NCBI GenBank assembly: GCA_900769765.1
Contig: CAAGHW010000005.1
Coordinates: forward strand, 26,907-90,906
DNA from: Bacteroidaceae bacterium
GTDB taxonomy: Bacteria > Bacteroidota > Bacteroidia > Bacteroidales > Bacteroidaceae
Direction: 5' to 3'
Length of the DNA: 64,000 nt
The translations under genes and the position numbers were made by a program. Below are positions 63,089 to 64,000 of the stretch, piece by piece; position 1 is the first letter of the stretch, and each line of letters opens with the position of its first letter. Below the pieces are notes generated by a model. It saw nothing but the letters and a program-made list of their open reading frames with translations, had not been told where the DNA came from and made no database searches.

Positions 63089-63897
63089 AAAGGCACATTT
63101 TTCAATACAGCATAAGCGAGGTAGCTCCATATATCGACTGGAGCTACCTGCTTCATGCTTGGGGGTTGGTGGGCAAAGAAAGTGCCATCCACACATCGGC
63201 AGAAACCATCGCCGACGCAAAAGCCATTCTTGACACTCTTGGCGACAGACACACGACATCGGCCATTTTCGCCCTATGCGAAGCCAAAGGCAACGATGAT
63301 GACATCATTGCAGAAGGAGTGACCATTCCCTGCCTGCGACAGCAACATTCCATCGGAGACAAGCCAAACCTTTGCCTGAGCGACTTTGTTTCGCCCTATG
63401 GCGACAAGATAGGATTCTTCGCAACAACCGTCGGCAACGACTTTGGCGCAGAATACAAGGACGACCCCTATCAATACCTGCTGGCACAGACCCTCGCCGA
63501 CCGTCTTGCCGAGGCAACGGCCTCCCTACTCCATAAGCAGGTGCGTACCGACAAGGAGCTGTGGGGATATGTACAGGACGAGAACCTGAGCATCGCGGAG
63601 CTGTTACAGGAGAAGAACCAAGGCATACGCCCGGCGGTAGGATACCCATCCCTGCCCGACCAAAGCATAATATTCACATTCGACAGACTGCTGCACGTTG
63701 ACGAAATAGGGATAACACTCACGCCCAACGGAGCCATGACACCGCACGCATCGGTTTGTGGTATGATGATTGCCCACCCGCAGGCACGTTATTTTGCCGT
63801 GGGCAAAATAAGTGGTGAACAGCTTGCCGACTACGCCCAAAGACGCGGAACAGAAGCCGTAGAACTGCACAAGTTCCTGTCGAAGAGCATTGAATGA
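63085..63897 (+). CDS. Detached vitamin B12-dependent methionine synthase activation domain
   Basis: A 270-residue protein matching only the C-terminal activation (AdoMet-binding) domain of MetH, which reactivates cob(II)alamin. The binding motif IRPAVGYPSLPDQS and later GITLTPNGAMTPHASVCGMM and HPQARYFAVGKIS are the family marks. The rest of MetH is not in the window. Its ATG overlaps the pyrC stop, so translation is coupled. An upstream start at 62989 in another frame was rejected. Reactivating a B12 enzyme elsewhere, or a stand-alone regulator, are both possible. Confidence 0.88.
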   Translation: MKRHIFQYSISEVAPYIDWSYLLHAWGLVGKESAIHTSAETIADAKAILDTLGDRHTTSAIFALCEAKGNDDDIIAEGVTIPCLRQQHSIGDKPNLCLSDFVSPYGDKIGFFATTVGNDFGAEYKDDPYQYLLAQTLADRLAEATASLLHKQVRTDKELWGYVQDENLSIAELLQEKNQGIRPAVGYPSLPDQSIIFTFDRLLHVDEIGITLTPNGAMTPHASVCGMMIAHPQARYFAVGKISGEQLADYAQRRGTEAVELHKFLSKSIE

Positions 63898-63970
63898 GAC
63901 CACATTATTATAAAAAAGGTTGGTAATAATATAGCAGTTGACCCAATGTTGACATTATTCGCGAATTTGT

Positions 63971-63997
63971 CATCCTGAACGTATGTGAAGGATCTCA
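63971..63997. repeat. Common short intergenic repeat-like sequence
   Basis: The sequence CATCCTGAACG, then AAGGATCTCA, with ATCCT (63972-63976) and AGGAT (63989-63993) able to pair. It resembles short intergenic repeats seen in many bacterial genomes, but recognition is from memory. No other feature is seen in the last 103 bases. Confidence 0.35.
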
Positions 63998-64000
63998 TAA

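Noticed and set aside
62105..63259. A 384-codon frame antisense to pyrC
   Set aside because: Covers conserved dihydroorotase codons; composition is unlike a real protein.

Overview
The window is a chromosomal segment of a member of the order Bacteroidales (phylum Bacteroidota). Several things point there independently: promoters match the Bacteroides form (TTTG or TTG, about 20 bases, then TAnnTTTG) and Shine-Dalgarno sequences are mostly absent; MurF is fused to alanine racemase; IspG is the large type with an inserted domain; FBPase is class III; methylmalonyl-CoA mutase has two subunits; there are FISUMP, GSCFA and CotH proteins and TlpA-like lipoproteins with a DUF4369-like N-terminus; and three secreted proteins share a C-terminal tail of the Bacteroidales secretion-signal kind. 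The genus cannot be settled from the sequence alone. I saw no rRNA, tRNA, CRISPR array, prophage or intact insertion sequence.

Layout. 1-5247 (minus): probable operon recF, DUF721, nucleoside permease, bifunctional nuclease, rsmE, truA, DMT permease (cut by the window edge). 5457-6693 (plus): TPR membrane protein, then ribH after a terminator; a small palindromic insert with a 21-base duplication follows ribH. 6875-7892 (minus): PerR-like regulator and rubrerythrin. 8121-16308 (plus): ABC-F, M13 peptidase, metA, acyl-ACP thioesterase, CotH protein and a small outer-membrane protein in one tight row, closed by a 44-base perfect palindrome. 16393-19439 (minus): ABC ATPase, permease, YtrA-type GntR regulator, rhodanese lipoprotein and a methyltransferase, with a probable YtrA operator on the promoter. 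19553-32141 (plus): GH20 hexosaminidase, a 1508-residue papain-like protease, mutA, mutB and topB. 32171-39590 (minus): nucleoside kinase and rpoN, then fbp, purE and ispG.

39762-41599 (plus) is the most interesting locus: a compact ABC-type ATPase followed by a DUF4435 TOPRIM protein, with its own promoter and a 46-base palindromic terminator. The architecture is that of the PARIS anti-phage system (AriA/AriB), yet it sits between housekeeping genes. A FISUMP lipoprotein and a 765-base repeat-rich non-coding stretch follow. 43110-47793 (minus): dxs, trkA and trkH, joined by ATGA overlaps. 47987-51441 (plus): GSCFA protein and murF-alr. 51444-56768 (minus): a surface protein, ddh and an NSS transporter. 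57168-59369 (minus): pnp. 59469-63897 (plus): a cysteine-less TlpA-like lipoprotein, greA with a probable attenuator in its leader, a HIT protein, pyrC and a detached MetH activation domain.

Together the genes cover envelope building (murF-alr, ddh, dxs, ispG), a B12-dependent succinate/propionate route (mutAB) and methionine metabolism (metA, MetH activation domain), peroxide defence (PerR and rubrerythrin), RNA handling (pnp, greA, truA, rsmE) and secreted glycan and protein degradation. All coordinates and motifs were read by eye; family names rest on recognised motifs, not on database searches.
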